Positions 44,001-56,908 of a DNA stretch of 64,000 nucleotides are shown in pieces; the first letter of the stretch is position 1; every line of letters starts with the position of its first letter. The notes under the pieces are model-generated. The model had not been told where the DNA came from. It ran no database searches and saw only the letters and a program-made list of their open reading frames with translations. This stretch comes from Jidongwangia harbinensis. GTDB lineage: Bacteria > Actinomycetota > Actinomycetes > Mycobacteriales > Micromonosporaceae. The DNA is taken from contig NZ_JAIWNC010000001.1 in assembly GCF_020216025.1 (NCBI RefSeq), positions 496,001-560,000 on the forward strand, written 5' to 3'. The translations under genes were made by a program, and so were the position numbers.

Positions 44001-47000
44001 GTCGGCGGCCCGGTGCAGCGCCGCCACGTCGAGCGGGCCGCGCAGGCCGAGGGTGAGCTGCGCGGTGTACGGGTCGGCGCCCGTCCCCCGGGCGTACGCG
44101 GACTGGTAGAGGAGGCCGGTCTGCAGTGGTGCCAGCGGCAGCAGATCGGTCAGGTGGGGATGCTCGGCGGCGACCCGGCCGAGTTCGGGACCGTCCAGGT
44201 CGACCAGCGGGAAGTCCGACGGCACCCAGCCCCCGGCCGGGGTGGTCCGCGGGTCGGCCAGCGCCTGCACCGCCGTCACCCAGGCGTCGGCCAGCCGGTG
44301 CACCACGTCGTCGGGAACCGCCCGGCCGGCCCACCGCCACGCCGCGCGCAGTTCCGGCCCGCCGGGCCCGTCGGCGACGACGGTGTCGAGCGCGAGCGCG
44401 TGCCCGAGCGGCATGGCCGGGTCCGCGCCGCCGCCGAAGCCCACCTCCGGCAGCGGGACCCAGTCGTCCGAGGTTCCGCTGCCGGAGAGCCGGCCGAGGT
44501 GGTTGAACGAGATCTCGGCGCGTTCCAGCGCGGCCAGCTCGGGCCCGGTGCGGGGGTCGAGGTGCCGCAGCAGACCGAAGCCGAGCCCGTCGTCCGGCAC
44601 CGCCCGGACCTGGTCCTTCACGTGTGCCAGCGCGCCGATCGGCGAGCTGAGCCGGGCCGGGTCGAACCGGAGCGGGTGCAGGGTGGTGAACCAGCCGACG
44701 GTGCGGGAGAGGTCGGTGCCGGCCAGCGGCACCCGGCCGTGGCTCTCCACGTCGACCAGCACTCCGCCGTCGCCGGCCCGGACCGTGGCCACGGCGACGC
44801 CGAGCGCGGTCAGCAGCAGCTCGTCGACACCGGCGCGCAGATCCGACGCCGCCCGGTCCAGCAGCGCGGCGGTGACCCCGCGAGCCAGGATGCTGTGGTG
44901 CGACCGGGCAGTCGCCACGGTGTCCTCGGCCGGATCGAGCGGGCGGGTGGTCACCCGGATCGCGGGTGGGCGCACGGTCGAGCGCCAGAGCTGCTGTTCG
45001 CTGCGCCGCGCCGGCCCGGCCGCCTCGGCGGCCAGCATCCGGGTCCACTCCCGCAGCGAGGTCGACACCGGCGCCAGGTCCGGCTGCCCGCCGGTGGACG
45101 CCGCGGCCCAGGCCGCGGCCAGATCGGGCAGGAGGACTCCCCACGAGACGACGTCGACGGCGAGGTGGTGCACGGCGATCAGCAGCCAGCCACGGTGCTG
45201 GCGGCCGGCGTCCAGCCAGACCGCCCGCACCATGCGCCGCTCCCCCGGAGCGAGCCCGGTCTGGGCCGTGGCCGCCTGGGTGACCAGGGTGGCCCGGATC
45301 TCGTCGGCCGGCGTCTCCGGCCGGACCGGCACGCGACGTACCACGTCCGCGGCGGACACGGACCCGGCCGCCGCCACGTCCAGCCGCCAGCCGTCCCCGG
45401 ACCGGTCCAGCCGCAGCCGCAGCGCGTCGTGCCGGTCCAGCACCGCCTGCATCGAGGCGCGCAGGCTGGTCTCGGTGAGGGCGGCCGGCACCCGGACGAC
45501 GACCGACTGGTGGTAACCGTCGACCGGCCCGTCCCGCTCCGCCAGCCAGCGCATCACCGGCAGCGGCACGATCTCACCGGTGCCGTCGTCGCCGCGCTCG
45601 GCGCCGGGCAGCTCGGCGACGGCCGGCGCGGTCCCGCCGACCAGTTCGGCCAGTTTCGCCACGGTCCGGTGCTGGAACACGTCCCGCGGCCGCAGCATCA
45701 GGCCCGCACTCCGGGCCCGGCTGACCAGCTGCATCGACGTGATGCTGTCCCCGCCGAGCGCGAAGAAGCTGTCGTGCACACCCACCGGCGGGATGCCGAG
45801 CACCTGACCGAACAGCTCGGCCAACAGGCGTTCCTGCGCGGTGGGTGGCGTCACCGGGCGGGCACCGGACCCGGCGGAGGCGGCCGACGGCGCCGGGAGC
45901 GCCGCACGGTCCACCTTGCCGTTCCGGTTCAGCGGCAAGGTGGCCAGCGCAACCCACACCTGCGGCACCATGTAGTCGGGCAGGTGCGCGGCGACGAACG
46001 CCCGCACCACCTCCGGGTCCGGCGCCGCGGCACCGGGCGTACCGGCGAGGTAGCCGACCAGCTGCGGTCCGCCCGTACCGATCTCCCGGACCGCGACCGC
46101 GGCATGCGCCACCCCGGAATGGCGCATCACCACGGCCTCGACCTCGCCCAGCTCGATCCGGTGGCCGCGGACCTTGACCTGATCGTCGGCCCGGCCGACG
46201 AACTCCAGCTGCCCGTCGGATCGCCAGCGAACCTGGTCGCCGGTGCGGTACATCCGGGCGCCGTCGGCGGCGATCGGGTCGGCCACGAACCGGCCGGCGG
46301 TCAGGCCGGGCCGGCGGAGGTAGCCACGGGCGACCAGTCCGCCGCGCACGTACAGCTCCCCGGCGACGCCGATCGGCACCGGGCGCAGCTCCTGGTCCAG
46401 GACGTAGAGCCGGGTGTTCTGCAGGGGCCGGCCGATCGGCACCGGCCGGCCGGGGCCGGGCGGGGCGGCCACCAGCGGTGCGCTCATCGAGGCGCAGACC
46501 GTGGTCTCCGTCGGGCCGTACGCGTTGATCATCTGTCGGCCCGGAGCCCAGCGTTCGACCAGCTCGGGCGGGCAGGCCTCGCCGGCGGTGACCAGGGAGC
46601 GCAGGGTCGGCAGCGGCTGGGTGGCGAGCCGGGCGAGGACGGCCGGTGGCAGCGTGGCGTGGGTGACCCGGTGCTCGCGGATGCAGGTGGCCAGGACGTC
46701 GCCGGCGAGGACCGGCTCGGTCGGGATGACCAGGGACGCGCCGGAGGTCAGCGCCATGCACAGTTCCCAGAACGAGGCGTCGAAACTCGGCGAGGCGAAC
46801 TGCAGCACCCGGGCCTGCTCGTCCACCTCGAGGTGCTCGGCCTGGGTCGCGGCCAGGTCGGCGACTCCGCGGTGGGTGACCACGACGCCCTTGGGCTGTC
46901 CGGTCGACCCGCTCGTGAAGATCACGTATGCGGGGTGGTCGGGTCGTGGGTCGGGATGGCCGGCGAGGGGCTCCGCCGGGTCGTCGAGGCCCACCCCGGC

Positions 47001-48737
47001 CAGGTCGAGGGACGGCACCATGAGCTCGGCCGCGGTGCCAACGGCGACGGCCGCGACCGTCGGACCGGAGTGCAGCAGGCAGGCCGGGGCGGCGTCGGTG
47101 AGCAGCCGGCGCACCCGCGCCGCGGGATGGCCGGGGTCGACGGGCAGGTACGCGGCGCCGGCCCTGGTCACCGCCAGCACCGCGACGACCAGGTCCAGGC
47201 TGCGTGGCAGGGCCAGGGCGACGAACCGCTCCGGGCCGGCCCCACGGTCGGTCAGGACCCGCGCCAGCCGGTCCGCACGGGCGTCCAGCTCGCGATAGCT
47301 GACCGTCCGCCCGCCGGTGCGGACGGCGGTCGCCTCCGGACGGCGCTCGACCTGCGCCCGGAACAGCTCCGGCAGGGTGGCGGCCGGGCGCGGGCGCGCA
47401 CGGCGGCCCCAGGAGTCCAGTTGCCGGCGTTCCGTACCGGTCAACAGGTCGATCCGCGAGACCGGCACCGGCATCAGTGCCGGCAGCTGCTCGAGCAGGC
47501 GCACCAGACGGGCCAGCAACCGGTCGGCGGTGTCGTCGTCGACGACGTCCGGCCGGTGCGAGAGCCGCAGGTTCAGCTCGGTACCGATCGAGGCGTTGAG
47601 GATCAGCGGGTAGTGCCCGGCGTCGGCCGCGCCGACGGAGACGTCCAGTGGGCCGAGGTCCGGTGCGCCGGCCGCCGGGAAGCTCTCGAACGCGATGCAG
47701 GTGTCGAACAGCTCACCGATCCCGCCGACGCGCTGGATGTCGGCCAGACCCAGGTGGTCGTGCTCCATCAGGGTCGCGCGGTCCCGCTGGATGCGGCCGA
47801 GCAGGGTCGCCAGTGATTCCGGTCGGCGGATCCGGACGCGCACCGGCACGACGTTCATCAGCAGGCCGACCATGCTCTCGGCTCCGGCGAGGCCGGCCGG
47901 CCGACCGGCCACCGCCGCGCCGAAGACGACGTCGTCGCGGCGGGTCAGCTGGCCGATCAGCAGGCCCCAGGCGCCGTTGACGAGCGTGTTGACGGTGAGA
48001 CCGTGCCGCCGGGCGCAGGCCGCGAGCGCCGCGGTCCGGTCCGGGGACATCCGGTGGTGCAGGCTGCGCGGCCAGAGCGGCGCGCGATCCGGGTCGATCG
48101 GGGCGACGTGGGTGCTGTCGCCCAGCTCGGCGAGCGCCTCCCGCCAGGCCTGCTCGGCCGCGGTCCGGTCCTGTTCGGAGAGCCAGGTGAGGAAGTGCCG
48201 GTACGGGACCGGAGCCGGCAGTCCGCTGTCGTCGCCGGAGAGCCGGTACAGCTCCAGCAGCTCACGGACGACCAGGGCACTCGACCAGCCGTCGAAGAGG
48301 ATGTGGTGGTAGGTGATCACCAACCGGTGGCGCTGACCGTGGTGTGTGATCAGCCGGAACCGGATCAGCGGCGGCCGGCGCAGGTCGAAGCGGAGCCCCT
48401 GCTCGGCCTCGGTGAGCGCGGCCATCGCCGGCGCCGGATCGGCCGCCGGGTCCAGGCCGGTCCCGACCTCGGTCCAGGCCGGCGCCGAGCGGGCCGGGAC
48501 GATCTGGATCGGGGTGCCGGAGCGGCGCTCGCGGAAACCGGCCCGCAGGTTCGGATGCCGGCGCAGCAGCTGGGCCGCCGCTGCCTTCAGCGCCGCCACG
48601 TCCAGCGGCCCGGTGAGGTCCAGGATCAGCTGGGCGGTCTGCACCTCGGGGCCGGACGTGTCGAAGGACGAGCGGAACAGCATGCCGGCCTGCAGCGGGG
48701 AGAGCGGGAGGATGTCCTCGACCGTCGACGTGCTCAT
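41001..48737 (-). CDS. NRPS-B: C-A(Phe)-T-E-C-A(Ser)-T
   Basis: 2578 aa. Order with approximate motif positions: C HHILFDG (148), [12 protein letters not shown] (608), T LGGDSITS (994), [11 protein letters not shown] (1190), C HHHILIDG (1669), [12 protein letters not shown] (2142), T LGGDSLRV (2527). Pocket readings are D-A-W-T-V-A-A-V-C-K, the Phe code, and D-V-W-H-I-S-L-V-D-K, the Ser code. The E domain implies D-Phe. Both C domains open like DCL types ([20 protein letters not shown]), as expected after E domains. The N-terminus looks like an acceptor COM region for NRPS-A. It starts one base after NRPS-A ends. There is no TE. Confidence 0.92.
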   Translation of the reverse strand: MSTSTVEDILPLSPLQAGMLFRSSFDTSGPEVQTAQLILDLTGPLDVAALKAAAAQLLRRHPNLRAGFRERRSGTPIQIVPARSAPAWTEVGTGLDPAADPAPAMAALTEAEQGLRFDLRRPPLIRFRLITHHGQRHRLVITYHHILFDGWSSALVVRELLELYRLSGDDSGLPAPVPYRHFLTWLSEQDRTAAEQAWREALAELGDSTHVAPIDPDRAPLWPRSLHHRMSPDRTAALAACARRHGLTVNTLVNGAWGLLIGQLTRRDDVVFGAAVAGRPAGLAGAESMVGLLMNVVPVRVRIRRPESLATLLGRIQRDRATLMEHDHLGLADIQRVGGIGELFDTCIAFESFPAAGAPDLGPLDVSVGAADAGHYPLILNASIGTELNLRLSHRPDVVDDDTADRLLARLVRLLEQLPALMPVPVSRIDLLTGTERRQLDSWGRRARPRPAATLPELFRAQVERRPEATAVRTGGRTVSYRELDARADRLARVLTDRGAGPERFVALALPRSLDLVVAVLAVTRAGAAYLPVDPGHPAARVRRLLTDAAPACLLHSGPTVAAVAVGTAAELMVPSLDLAGVGLDDPAEPLAGHPDPRPDHPAYVIFTSGSTGQPKGVVVTHRGVADLAATQAEHLEVDEQARVLQFASPSFDASFWELCMALTSGASLVIPTEPVLAGDVLATCIREHRVTHATLPPAVLARLATQPLPTLRSLVTAGEACPPELVERWAPGRQMINAYGPTETTVCASMSAPLVAAPPGPGRPVPIGRPLQNTRLYVLDQELRPVPIGVAGELYVRGGLVARGYLRRPGLTAGRFVADPIAADGARMYRTGDQVRWRSDGQLEFVGRADDQVKVRGHRIELGEVEAVVMRHSGVAHAAVAVREIGTGGPQLVGYLAGTPGAAAPDPEVVRAFVAAHLPDYMVPQVWVALATLPLNRNGKVDRAALPAPSAASAGSGARPVTPPTAQERLLAELFGQVLGIPPVGVHDSFFALGGDSITSMQLVSRARSAGLMLRPRDVFQHRTVAKLAELVGGTAPAVAELPGAERGDDGTGEIVPLPVMRWLAERDGPVDGYHQSVVVRVPAALTETSLRASMQAVLDRHDALRLRLDRSGDGWRLDVAAAGSVSAADVVRRVPVRPETPADEIRATLVTQAATAQTGLAPGERRMVRAVWLDAGRQHRGWLLIAVHHLAVDVVSWGVLLPDLAAAWAAASTGGQPDLAPVSTSLREWTRMLAAEAAGPARRSEQQLWRSTVRPPAIRVTTRPLDPAEDTVATARSHHSILARGVTAALLDRAASDLRAGVDELLLTALGVAVATVRAGDGGVLVDVESHGRVPLAGTDLSRTVGWFTTLHPLRFDPARLSSPIGALAHVKDQVRAVPDDGLGFGLLRHLDPRTGPELAALERAEISFNHLGRLSGSGTSDDWVPLPEVGFGGGADPAMPLGHALALDTVVADGPGGPELRAAWRWAGRAVPDDVVHRLADAWVTAVQALADPRTTPAGGWVPSDFPLVDLDGPELGRVAAEHPHLTDLLPLAPLQTGLLYQSAYARGTGADPYTAQLTLGLRGPLDVAALHRAADDLLTRHPHLRAGFRQRPTGDPVQVIGPVVGVGWREVDLSAMPTGLAEAEADRLADADRADAFDLTRPPLIRFCLLRLGADHYRLRLTHHHILIDGWSLSLLIRDLLEAYEHRRGAAPAPAPAPAFRDYLSWLAEQDRGVAEAAWRDALAGVTEPTLLSAPAPGTGSAPDFPRTLSLDLDETLTAALSALARDRGLTMNTVLQGAWGVLLAGLTGRDDVLFGMPVAGRPPEVPDANRMVGLFLNTIPVRVRTDPREPFTGLLTRLQDEQSALTPYQHLALPAVQKLTDVPGTLFDTLYVFENYPAAVDGSATLGEARITDIAGRDATSYPVTLVVVPGTRLHLRLSHQSEVVDEAAARALLDRLHGLLRAAVAGPDEPVARLPLRTDAESRLLARVNDTAGPVPTGTLPELFRAQAARTPEAVAVLADDDATTYRELDARSNRWAGLLAVRGAGPETVVAVALPRSVASLTVILAATKAGAAYLPIDPDLPAGRQALMVRDSDPACVVGTRAVLSGLVAAGLEPRRCVAVDDPAVIAALAARPDTEPPVPLPDPRSPAYVIYTSGSTGRPKGVVVPHTGIVNRLAWMQDEYGLTPDDRVLHKTNLSFDVSVWEMFWPLLTGSCVVVADAEDQRDPVRLARLIDRHAVTTAHFVPSVLSAFLAETTAARCAGLRRVICSGEALDADLARRFHAAIPADLHNLYGPTEASVDVTAWPVPRDDRLPAVPIGRPIRNLRTHVLDRYLRRVPPDVVGDLYLAGTGLARGYLRRAGLTATRFVADPFGGPGERLYRTGDRAAWSPDGQLVFHGRDDTQVKIRGHRIELGEVEAALAGCTDVAAAAAAVHTDDQRRPRLVGYVTTTPGGSFDPSRLRAELPASLPAYAVPASFVRLDAMPLGATGKLDRSALPPPEVPVTAPQPAPANPRERQMCELFSRILGVPAGVDDDFFELGGDSLRVMRLITGAEEVLDTELTMADVMRRPTPAALAALAPAASTPSPTPAN

Positions 48738-51700
48738 TCACATCACCTTCTGCTCGGCGGACATCTCGTCGTCCAGCGACATCTCGTGCTCGATGTCGTC
48801 GATCTCGTCCTGGGTCAGGCCGGCGAGAGTGAGGTCGGACGGCGTCGGGCCCCCCGCGGACGGTGCTGACGCGGCGGCCACCACCGCGGCCAGAGCGGTG
48901 ACCCAGTCCTGCGCCAAGGCGCTGATCTCGGCCTCCTCGAACAGGCCGTCCGGCCAGCTCCATGTCGTCCGCAGGCGGGGCCCGGCGGTTCCGTCGTAGG
49001 TGACGGCGGCGATCTCCAGGCTGTGTGACACCGGCTGGCGGGGGTCCGCGCCGCCCTGCAGCCCGAGTTCGTCGGCGGCCAGCGTCCAGGCGCCGGGGCC
49101 GGCGGCGTCCCCGGCCGGGAACCGGCCCAGGTAGTTGAAAGCCACCTGTGGGGCGGGAAAGCGGGCCAGCGTGGCCGCGCTGTCCGGGTCGAGGTGCCGC
49201 AGCACGCCGAACTCGGCCCTGGGCGGTACGGCGCGCAGCTGTTGCTTGACCCGTTTGACCGCCGCGGCGACCTCCGGCGGGCTCAGCCGCGCCCAGTCGA
49301 CCGGGCCGGGGTCGAGGCGGACCGGGTGGATGCTGGTGAACCAGCCGACGGTGCGGGACAGGTCGGCCTCCGGGACCAGGCCGTCGCGCCCGTGCCCCTC
49401 GAGGTCGACGACGAGCGGGCCGGCGGCGTCCCGGCCGCGGCCGGCCGCCCAGTGCGGCACGGCCAGGGCCAGCGCCGCGAGCAGGACGTCGTCCACGCCG
49501 GCGTGGTACGCCGCCGGGGCGCTGCCGAGGGCGGCCGCGGCGGTGGCCGCCGGCACGTCCCGGGACACCGTGCGCAGCCGCTCGAAGACGTCGGCGCGGG
49601 GATCCAGCGGGCGGGACCCGATCGGCGGCTCCGCCCGGTCCAGGAGCCGCGCCCACCGCGGCGCCTCGGTGCGGCACCAGGCGGGATCGGCGCGGCCGGC
49701 AACGGCGAGCGCCCATGCCCGCAGCGGTGTCTGTACCGGGTCGAGCACCGGCGTCCGGCCGGCGGCCAGTTCCCGGCCGGCCGCCTCCAGGTCGGCGAGC
49801 AGGATCCGCCACGAGACACCGTCGACGGCCAGGTGGTGCACGGTGAGCGCGAGCCGGTGCGGCCCGGCCGGCCCGGCGTCGAACCAGGTGGCCCGCACCA
49901 GGCGCCCGGCGGCCGGCCGCAGCCGGTTCCGGGCGGCGTCCGCCTCGGCCCGGACGCGGGCCGCCCGCTCGGTGTCACCGAGTCCGGCGACGTCCACCAC
50001 CTGCAGGCAGTCCTCGGCCCGGACCGATCCGGCGGGTGGGATCTCCAGCTGCCACGGCTCGGCCGGGCCGACCCGGGCGACCATCCGCAGGGCGGCGTGG
50101 TGGTCGAGCAGAACCTGCAGCGCGGCCCGGATGTGGTCGGCGGTGGTGGGTGCCGGCACCCGGACCAAGACGGTCTGGCTGAAGGCGTCCATCGGGCCGC
50201 CCAGATCGCGGGCCCGGGCCACCACCGGGGTGAGCGGGACCGCGCCGGTCTCGCTCGCGGCCGGGGCCGGGGCGGTCACCGCGGTCGCGGCCGCGGCCAG
50301 CGCGCGCACGGTGCGGAGCTCGTAGACGTCCCTCGGTCTGATCGCCAGTCCCTGGCGACGGGCCCGGCTGACCAGCTGGATCGACATGATGCTGTCGCCG
50401 CCGAGCTCGAAGAAGCTGCCCTCGACGCCGACCTGGTCAAGTCCGAGGACCTCGGCGTACAGGCCGGCCAGGATTCGCTCGGCGGCGGTCACCGGAGCCG
50501 GTCCGGTCGGGGCGGCGTCGACCTCGGGCGCCGGCAGGGCCCGGCGGTCGACCTTGCCGCTCGGGGTGAGCGGCAGCCGGTCCAGCACCGTCAGGTGGGC
50601 CGGGAGCATGTGCTCGGGCAGTCGGTCCCGCAGCCAGGCCCGCACCTCGGCGACCGCCGGGCGGGCCCGTCCCGGGGTCACGTGGGCGACCAGGGCGGGC
50701 CGGCCGGCGCTGTCCTCGCGGACCGTCACGGTGGCGGAGCCCACGTCCGGGTGCCGGGTCAGGGTGCTCTCGATCTCGCCCGGCTCCACCCGGAAGCCGC
50801 GCAGGTTGACCATGTCGTCCGCACGTCCGACGTACTCCAGCTCGCCGTCGGGCCGGTACCGGACCCGGTCGCCGGTGCGGTACAGGCGCCCGCCACCGGA
50901 TCCGGCGTACGGGTCGGCGACGAACCGGTGCGCGGTCAGTCCCGGCCGCCCGGCGTATCCGAGAGCCAGCCGGTCACCACCGACGTACAGCTCGCCGACC
51001 GCACCGACCGGAACCGGCCGGAGTACGGGGTCGAGCACGTGCGCGCTCAATCCGGCGACCGGCCGGCCGATCCGGGTCAGGTCACCCCGGACGTCGTCCT
51101 CGGTCAGCCTCCGCGCGGTGACGTGCACGGTGGTCTCGGTGATGCCGTACATGTTGACCAGCTGCGGGCGGTCCCAGCCGTGCCGCTCGGTCCACCGCCG
51201 GACACTGGCGTGGTCGAGCGCCTCGCCGCCGAACACCACCCAGCGCAAGCGGTTCGGCGTGGCCGTACGGGCGTCCACCGCCTCCAGTTGCGCGAAGGCG
51301 GACGGCGTCTGGTTCAGCACGGTGACGCCGGTCCCGGTCAGCAGCCGGTGGAAGTCGTCGGGGCTGCGCGACACCCAGTAGGGCACGACGACGAGCCGGC
51401 CGCCGGTGGTGAGCGCCCCCCACACCTCCCAGACCGAGAAGTCGAACGAGGCGCTGTGGAACAACGACCAGACGTCGTCCGGGCCGACATCGAGGTTCTG
51501 CTCGCCCCACCGCAGCAGCCGGGTGACGGCGCGGTGCGGGACCCGGACGCCCTTGGGCTGCCCGGTGGAGCCGGAGGTGTAGATGACGTAGGCGGGATCG
51601 TCGCCGGTGGCCGGGCGACGGCCCGTGGGGCGGGCTCCGGCGTGGACGTTCCAGGGGCCACGGGGAAGTCCGCCGACGTGTTCGGGGGTGCCGATGACGG

Positions 51701-54700
51701 TGGTGGCGCCGGCGTCGGCGAGCATGAAGGCGAGGCGCTCGGCCGGGTAGTCGACGTCGAGAGGCAGGTAGGCGGCGCCGGTCTTCAGGACGCCGAGGAG
51801 GTGGACGACGAGGTCGAGGGAACGGCTGACGCAGACGCCGACCAGGTCGCCCGGTCCGGTGCCCAGGCTCGCGGCGACCCGGTCCGAGCGCTCGCCGAGT
51901 TCTCGGTAGGTGATCTGGTCGGATCCGCAGACGACGGCGACGGCGTCGGGGCGCCGGCGGATCTGGTGCTGGACGAGGTCGTGGACCAGCCCGGGCCGCC
52001 CGGCCCCGGCCGGGGTGCCGGCCGACCAGCGCGCCACTGCCGCCCGCTCCGCCGCGCCGGCCAGCGGCCGGGTCAGGTAGCGCGCGTCCGGCGCCTCCAC
52101 CATGTCCCACAGGGCCCGGACGTAGTAGTCGCGCAGAAGGCGCACCTGGTCGATGGTGAGGGCGTCGGTGTGGAAGTCCATCGCCATCAGGACCCGGCTG
52201 GACGACGGATCCCGGACCACGCCGATGTTCAGCGGGAAGTTCGTCGGCTCGGCCCGCACCGAGGTGAAGCTGCTGATCTTGTCGTCCAGGATTCTGGCCA
52301 CGTCGCCGGACAGCACTTTCGACATCACGTGGAAGTGGTTGTAGACGAAGTTGACGTCGACCAGGCGGTCCACCCCCAGCAGGCGTTGCAGCTGCGCCAT
52401 CGGGAAGCGCCGGTGCGGCAGCATGTCGCGTTCGGCGGCGAACACCTGGTCGATCAGGTCGGTCCAGGTTCCGTCGGGCAGCGCCTGCCGGAACGCGAGG
52501 GTGTTGAGGAACAGGCCGCGGACGTCGTCCCCGCCGTTCTCCTCCGGGCGCCCGTTCGCCGTCACGCCGATCAGGACGTCCCGGGATCCGGTCGCGTACC
52601 CGATGGTGCGCAGGCAGCCGGCCAGGAACAGGGTCTTCATCGGGGCGCCGCAGCGGCCGGCCAGCGCCCGCAGTGCCTCGCACAGGTCGTCCGGCAGCAG
52701 CGTCTCCAGCGCGCCGTACCGCTGCCGGGCCTCGGTGGCGTACCACCACTCCCGGCTGAACCGGTCCTCGTCGGCCAGTTCGGCCGGCTCCGTCCGCGGC
52801 CACGGCAGGAGCCGGGTGTCCGGGTGGTCGGCCAGCCGGTCGCGCCAGAACCGCTGCGCGGTCTCCGAGCCGACCGCCTCCCGTTCGAGCGCGACGAAGT
52901 CGCGGTAGTGCGCTACCGGCGGTGTGCCGTCCGGGAGCCGGCCGGTCCGGAGGTCGTGATAGACGCGGAGGATCTCGCTCAGCGTCGAGTGCAGGCTCCA
53001 CCCGTCGAACACGCCGTGGTGCTCGGTCAGCGTCCACTGGAAGACGTCGTCGCTGCGGCGGTGCACGTGCATCCGGAACAGCGGCGGCCGGGCGTGGTCG
53101 AACGGCGTGACCCGTTGCTCCTCCACGTAATCCCGGATCACCCGTTCCTGCGTCGCCGGGTCCGCCGTCCGCAGGTCGTCCACGCCGACGGGCATGACGG
53201 CATGCGCGTACACCAGTTGCAGCGGTTCGCTGTAGTCGGTCAGGGCCAGGGCGGTGCGCAGGATCGGATGCCGCCGCACCACGTGGTCCACCGAGCGTTG
53301 GAAGGCCCCGGCGTCGAACTGCGCCGACACGGTCAGGCTGTCGACGTTGTGGTACGGCAACCGCTCGGGGTCGCGGGACATCTCGTAGACCATCCCGACC
53401 TGCAGGGCCACCATCGGGTACGCGTCCTCCAGGCCGTCCGGCAGTGCCGCCCGGTCCGCCTCGGCCACCAGCTCGAACGGGCCGAGTCCGGTGGCCTCCG
53501 GCCGGTCGCACGCCGTGGTCACCCGGGCCAGACCGGCCACCGTCGGCCGGTGGAACAGTTCCTGCAGCCCGAACGTCAGCCCCGCGGCCCGGGCCGCACC
53601 GAGCACCCGGATGCTGCGGATCGAGTCGCCGCCGAGGCCGAAGAAGTTGTCGTTCCGGCCGACCCGGTCCAGCCCCAGCGCCTCGGCCCAGATGCCGGCC
53701 AGCCGCTGCTCCACGTCGCCCACCGGCGCGACGAACTCGCCCGCGTCGCCGGGACGATCGGTGCCCGGCGCCGGCAGCCGCCGGTGATCGGTCTTACAGC
53801 TCGGGGTCAGCGGGATCTCGGCCAGCTCGACGAACCGGGTCGGCAGCATGTACTCCGGCAGCCATTGCGACAGCCACGCGCGTACCGGCGTGATGTCCTG
53901 CTCCGGCCGGGCCACCAGGTAGCCGACCAACTGCGGGGTGCCGGTGTCGTCGGTCCGCAACGAGACAGCCGCCCGGGCGATGCCGGGATGGCGGCTGAGG
54001 ACGGCCTCGATCTCGGTCAGTTCCACGCGGAAACCGCGGATCTTGACCATCGTGTCGGCGCGGCCGGCGTACTCGAGAGTGCCGTCCGGGCACCACCGCG
54101 CCAGGTCACCGCTGCGGTAGAGGCGGCCGCCGGTGTGCCCGCCGACCGGGTCCGCGACGAAGCGGCCCGCGGTCAGCCCGGGGCGCCGCAGGTACCCGCG
54201 GGCGACGCCGGCGCCGGCCACGTACATCTCCCCCACCACGCCGACCGGGCACGGCCGCAGCCGCTCGTCCAGCACGTGGATGTCGAGGTCGGCCAGCGGG
54301 CGGCCGATCTGGGTGCGGGCCCGGTCCAGGTCGGCCGCGGTGACCACGCGGAAGGTGTTGTGCACGGTGGTCTCGGTGATGCCGTACATGTTGACCAGCC
54401 GCGGGCGGTCCCAGCCGTGGCGCCCGGCCCAGCGCCGGACGCTGCCGTGGTCCAGGGGCTCGCCGGCGAAGATCACGTACCGCACGGCGAGCCGCGCCGC
54501 GCCGGCCGCCCGCTCGTCCGCGGCCTCGAACTGGACGAAGGCGGACGGCGTCTGGCTGAACACCGTGACGGCCTGTTCGCGCACCAGCGCGTGCAGCTCG
54601 TCGGGGTTCCTGGTGGTCCGGTGCGGGACGACGACGAGCCGGCCACCGGTGCTGAGCGCACCCCACATCTCCCACACCGAGACGTCGAACGAGGCACTGT

Positions 54701-56660
54701 GGACCATCGACCAGACGTCGTCGGGGCCGACGTCGTAGCTGAGCCGGGCCGAGGCGAACAGCCGGGCCACGTTGCGGTGGGTGATCTCGACGCCCTTCGG
54801 CCGCCCGGTGGAGCCGGAGGTGTAGATGACGTACGCGAGGTCGTCGCCGGTGGCCGTACGGCGGGCGGTGGGTCCGCCGGCCGGCGGGTGGCCGGCGGTG
54901 AGGGATCCGTCGGGGTGGCCGTGGTGGACGTGCCAGGGTCCGTCGGGCAGTTCGCCGGCTGCCTCCGGGGCGCCGATGACCGTGCTGACACCGGCGTCGG
55001 AGAGCATGAAGGCGAGGCGCTCGGCCGGGTAGTCGACGTCGAGAGGCAGGTAGGCGGCGCCGGCCTTGAGGACGCCGAGGAGGTGGACGACGAGAGCCAG
55101 CGAACGGCTGACGCAGACGCCGACCAGGTCGCCCGGCCCGATGCCGTGGGCACGCAGGTGGCCGGCGACGCGATCGGAGCGTTCCCCGAGTTCGCGATAG
55201 GTCAGGTGGTCGGGGCCGCAGACCACGGCGGTGGCGTCGGGGCGCCGGCCGATCTGGTACCCGACGAGGTCGTGGATGAGTCCGTCGTGCTCGACCTCGA
55301 CCGGGCTGCCGGCCGACCAGCGCGCCACCGCCGTGCGCTCGTCCGCACCGGCCATGCACAGCTCGTCCACCGGCACGTCCGGCTGATCCAGCGCCGTGTC
55401 CAGCAGCCGGGACCAGTGATCGAAGAACCGGTCGGCCGACGTCCGCAGGAACAGGTCGGTGCCGTACTCCAGCTCGACCTCGTACCGCTCGCCGGTGTCG
55501 TTGACGGTGAGCGTCAGGTCCAGCTTGGCGGTTCCGGTCGGCACGAACTCGCGCCGCAGGACCGGCGCGGCGTCGTGCGCCGCCGGGCTGTTCTCGTGGA
55601 AGGCGAACAGCACCTGCACCAGCGGGGCGTGGCTGGGAGTGCGCTCCGGCAGCAGTTCGCTGACCAGCAACTGGAACGGCAGCTCGGCGGATTCCAGCGC
55701 GTCGAGCAACGACGCCCGGGACCGCGTGACGGTCTCGATGAACGTCGGGCGCCCGCCGAGATCGGTCCGCAGCACCGCGGTGTTGACGAACAGGCCCACG
55801 ACGTCGTGCAGGGCCGGATCGCTGCGTCCGGACACCGGAACCCCGATCACGACGTCGGTCTGGCCGCTCTGCCGGTGTACGAACGCGGTGAACGCCGCGA
55901 GCAGGACCAGGTTCGGGGTGCTCCCGTGGCGGCGGGCGAACGCCACCACCCGTTCGCGCACCTGCGGCCCCAGATCGAACCGCAGCGTCCGGCCGCGGTC
56001 GGTGAGATTCCGTGGCCGGGGATGGTCGCGACCGAGTTCGAGCACCGCCGGCGCGTCGCGCAACTCGCCGGCCCGGCGGGCCAGGAGCGCGGCGGCCTCG
56101 GGTCCGGCCAGCCGGCGTCGCTGCTCGACACAGTGCTCCAGGTACCGGTCGTCCGGCGCGGCCGGCAGCGGTGCGCCCGCGAGCGCCGCGGCCACCTGCC
56201 GTTCGACGATCTCCAGCGACAGGCCGTCGATCGCGATGTGGTGAAAGCACACGCAGATCTCGGTAGCACCGGTCGCGTCGCCGATGACCGCCATCCGCAC
56301 CAGCGGTCCGTGGGCGAGGTCGAACGGCGCCACCGCCAGCGCGCCGGCGATCTCGTCGCACCGCTGACCGCGGCCGCGCACCGGCACCCCGGTCAGGTCG
56401 TGCACCGCCACCGGCACGTCCCGGACAGCCGGCAGCCGCTGCATCGGCGCACCGTCGACCTCGGCGAACTGTGTGAACAGCGCACCATGGCGGACGAGGA
56501 CCGCACGGACCGCGGTGACGACCTCCGGCACCGGGATCCCCGGTCGCAACCGCCACCGGACCGGGACGTGGTAGGTCGCCAGTCCGGGAGCCCAACGGTC
56601 GATGAACCAGAGACGTTCCTGCTCGTAGCTCATCGGCCACAGTTGCTCGTCGGCACGCAT
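48738..56660 (-). CDS. NRPS-A: C-A-T-C-A(Thr)-T-E
   Basis: 2640 aa. Approximate motif positions: C FHHIAIDG (137, LCL-like), [12 protein letters not shown] (613), T LGGDSIRS (1007), [11 protein letters not shown] (1213), [12 protein letters not shown] (1696), T LGGDSIMS (2087), [14 protein letters not shown] (2277). The tail, ending [16 protein letters not shown], looks like a donor COM helix. Pockets read D-V-W-S-I-A-M-V-H-K (Thr-like, uncertain) and D-F-W-N-V-G-M-V-H-K (Thr). The E domain predicts D-allo-Thr. The first A domain has SCKTD where NGKVD is usual, keeping the Lys. The second C resembles dehydro-residue-associated types only loosely. Confidence 0.92.
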   Translation of the reverse strand: MRADEQLWPMSYEQERLWFIDRWAPGLATYHVPVRWRLRPGIPVPEVVTAVRAVLVRHGALFTQFAEVDGAPMQRLPAVRDVPVAVHDLTGVPVRGRGQRCDEIAGALAVAPFDLAHGPLVRMAVIGDATGATEICVCFHHIAIDGLSLEIVERQVAAALAGAPLPAAPDDRYLEHCVEQRRRLAGPEAAALLARRAGELRDAPAVLELGRDHPRPRNLTDRGRTLRFDLGPQVRERVVAFARRHGSTPNLVLLAAFTAFVHRQSGQTDVVIGVPVSGRSDPALHDVVGLFVNTAVLRTDLGGRPTFIETVTRSRASLLDALESAELPFQLLVSELLPERTPSHAPLVQVLFAFHENSPAAHDAAPVLRREFVPTGTAKLDLTLTVNDTGERYEVELEYGTDLFLRTSADRFFDHWSRLLDTALDQPDVPVDELCMAGADERTAVARWSAGSPVEVEHDGLIHDLVGYQIGRRPDATAVVCGPDHLTYRELGERSDRVAGHLRAHGIGPGDLVGVCVSRSLALVVHLLGVLKAGAAYLPLDVDYPAERLAFMLSDAGVSTVIGAPEAAGELPDGPWHVHHGHPDGSLTAGHPPAGGPTARRTATGDDLAYVIYTSGSTGRPKGVEITHRNVARLFASARLSYDVGPDDVWSMVHSASFDVSVWEMWGALSTGGRLVVVPHRTTRNPDELHALVREQAVTVFSQTPSAFVQFEAADERAAGAARLAVRYVIFAGEPLDHGSVRRWAGRHGWDRPRLVNMYGITETTVHNTFRVVTAADLDRARTQIGRPLADLDIHVLDERLRPCPVGVVGEMYVAGAGVARGYLRRPGLTAGRFVADPVGGHTGGRLYRSGDLARWCPDGTLEYAGRADTMVKIRGFRVELTEIEAVLSRHPGIARAAVSLRTDDTGTPQLVGYLVARPEQDITPVRAWLSQWLPEYMLPTRFVELAEIPLTPSCKTDHRRLPAPGTDRPGDAGEFVAPVGDVEQRLAGIWAEALGLDRVGRNDNFFGLGGDSIRSIRVLGAARAAGLTFGLQELFHRPTVAGLARVTTACDRPEATGLGPFELVAEADRAALPDGLEDAYPMVALQVGMVYEMSRDPERLPYHNVDSLTVSAQFDAGAFQRSVDHVVRRHPILRTALALTDYSEPLQLVYAHAVMPVGVDDLRTADPATQERVIRDYVEEQRVTPFDHARPPLFRMHVHRRSDDVFQWTLTEHHGVFDGWSLHSTLSEILRVYHDLRTGRLPDGTPPVAHYRDFVALEREAVGSETAQRFWRDRLADHPDTRLLPWPRTEPAELADEDRFSREWWYATEARQRYGALETLLPDDLCEALRALAGRCGAPMKTLFLAGCLRTIGYATGSRDVLIGVTANGRPEENGGDDVRGLFLNTLAFRQALPDGTWTDLIDQVFAAERDMLPHRRFPMAQLQRLLGVDRLVDVNFVYNHFHVMSKVLSGDVARILDDKISSFTSVRAEPTNFPLNIGVVRDPSSSRVLMAMDFHTDALTIDQVRLLRDYYVRALWDMVEAPDARYLTRPLAGAAERAAVARWSAGTPAGAGRPGLVHDLVQHQIRRRPDAVAVVCGSDQITYRELGERSDRVAASLGTGPGDLVGVCVSRSLDLVVHLLGVLKTGAAYLPLDVDYPAERLAFMLADAGATTVIGTPEHVGGLPRGPWNVHAGARPTGRRPATGDDPAYVIYTSGSTGQPKGVRVPHRAVTRLLRWGEQNLDVGPDDVWSLFHSASFDFSVWEVWGALTTGGRLVVVPYWVSRSPDDFHRLLTGTGVTVLNQTPSAFAQLEAVDARTATPNRLRWVVFGGEALDHASVRRWTERHGWDRPQLVNMYGITETTVHVTARRLTEDDVRGDLTRIGRPVAGLSAHVLDPVLRPVPVGAVGELYVGGDRLALGYAGRPGLTAHRFVADPYAGSGGGRLYRTGDRVRYRPDGELEYVGRADDMVNLRGFRVEPGEIESTLTRHPDVGSATVTVREDSAGRPALVAHVTPGRARPAVAEVRAWLRDRLPEHMLPAHLTVLDRLPLTPSGKVDRRALPAPEVDAAPTGPAPVTAAERILAGLYAEVLGLDQVGVEGSFFELGGDSIMSIQLVSRARRQGLAIRPRDVYELRTVRALAAAATAVTAPAPAASETGAVPLTPVVARARDLGGPMDAFSQTVLVRVPAPTTADHIRAALQVLLDHHAALRMVARVGPAEPWQLEIPPAGSVRAEDCLQVVDVAGLGDTERAARVRAEADAARNRLRPAAGRLVRATWFDAGPAGPHRLALTVHHLAVDGVSWRILLADLEAAGRELAAGRTPVLDPVQTPLRAWALAVAGRADPAWCRTEAPRWARLLDRAEPPIGSRPLDPRADVFERLRTVSRDVPAATAAAALGSAPAAYHAGVDDVLLAALALAVPHWAAGRGRDAAGPLVVDLEGHGRDGLVPEADLSRTVGWFTSIHPVRLDPGPVDWARLSPPEVAAAVKRVKQQLRAVPPRAEFGVLRHLDPDSAATLARFPAPQVAFNYLGRFPAGDAAGPGAWTLAADELGLQGGADPRQPVSHSLEIAAVTYDGTAGPRLRTTWSWPDGLFEEAEISALAQDWVTALAAVVAAASAPSAGGPTPSDLTLAGLTQDEIDDIEHEMSLDDEMSAEQKVM
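51721..51830. repeat. Near-identical DNA block in second A domain of NRPS-A
   Basis: About 110 bases match 55003-55112 in the first A domain of the same gene. The first 60 bases are identical. Such nucleotide identity, not just protein identity, suggests recent duplication or gene conversion between the two modules. Confidence 0.8.
55003..55112. repeat. Near-identical DNA block in first A domain of NRPS-A
   Basis: Partner of the block at 51721-51830, covering the region around [34 protein letters not shown]. Flanks diverge quickly on both sides, which bounds the exchanged tract. Confidence 0.8.
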
Positions 56661-56695
56661 CGGGGTCCTCCTACCAGGATCGAAAAGCGGGTCGG

Positions 56696-56908
56696 TCAGG
56701 CGGGGTTCATGGCCTCTGCGAGGCTGCGCGGTCGCATGTCCACCCAGTTCTCTTCGACGTACCGGAGGCTGTCGGCGCGGCTGCCCGGCCCGCGGGCCAC
56801 GGTCCAGCCCGCCGGGACCTCCGCGAACTCCGGCCAGAGCGAGTACTGCGACTCGTCGTTCACCAGCACCAGGAAGACGCCGTCCTCGTCATCGAACGGA
56901 TTTGCCAT
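56696..56908 (-). CDS. MbtH-like protein
   Basis: A 70-aa partner of NRPS adenylation domains that it stabilises and activates. It has the family signature: [13 protein letters not shown], and [14 protein letters not shown]. It is the first gene of the NRPS operon, 35 bases before NRPS-A. GGGATCGGAAAG-type purine-rich sequence lies upstream of ATG at 56908. Confidence 0.95.
   Translation of the reverse strand: MANPFDDEDGVFLVLVNDESQYSLWPEFAEVPAGWTVARGPGSRADSLRYVEENWVDMRPRSLAEAMNPA

Larger units (their letters stand above)
27533..56908 (-). other. NRPS-terpene biosynthetic operon (region)
   Basis: Eleven co-directional genes from MbtH (56908) to the terpene synthase (27533). Six junctions are ATGA or single-base overlaps or direct abutments: NRPS-A/NRPS-B, carbamoyltransferase/NRPS-C, NRPS-C/P450, P450/MFS, MFS/free C and P450/terpene synthase. 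The largest internal gap is about 50 bases, so one polycistron is likely. Confidence 0.8.

Noticed and set aside
43731..47816. Long plus-strand open frame opposite NRPS-B
   Set aside because: Same cause as above. The protein is a Gly/Arg/Gln/Val-rich shadow with no domain.
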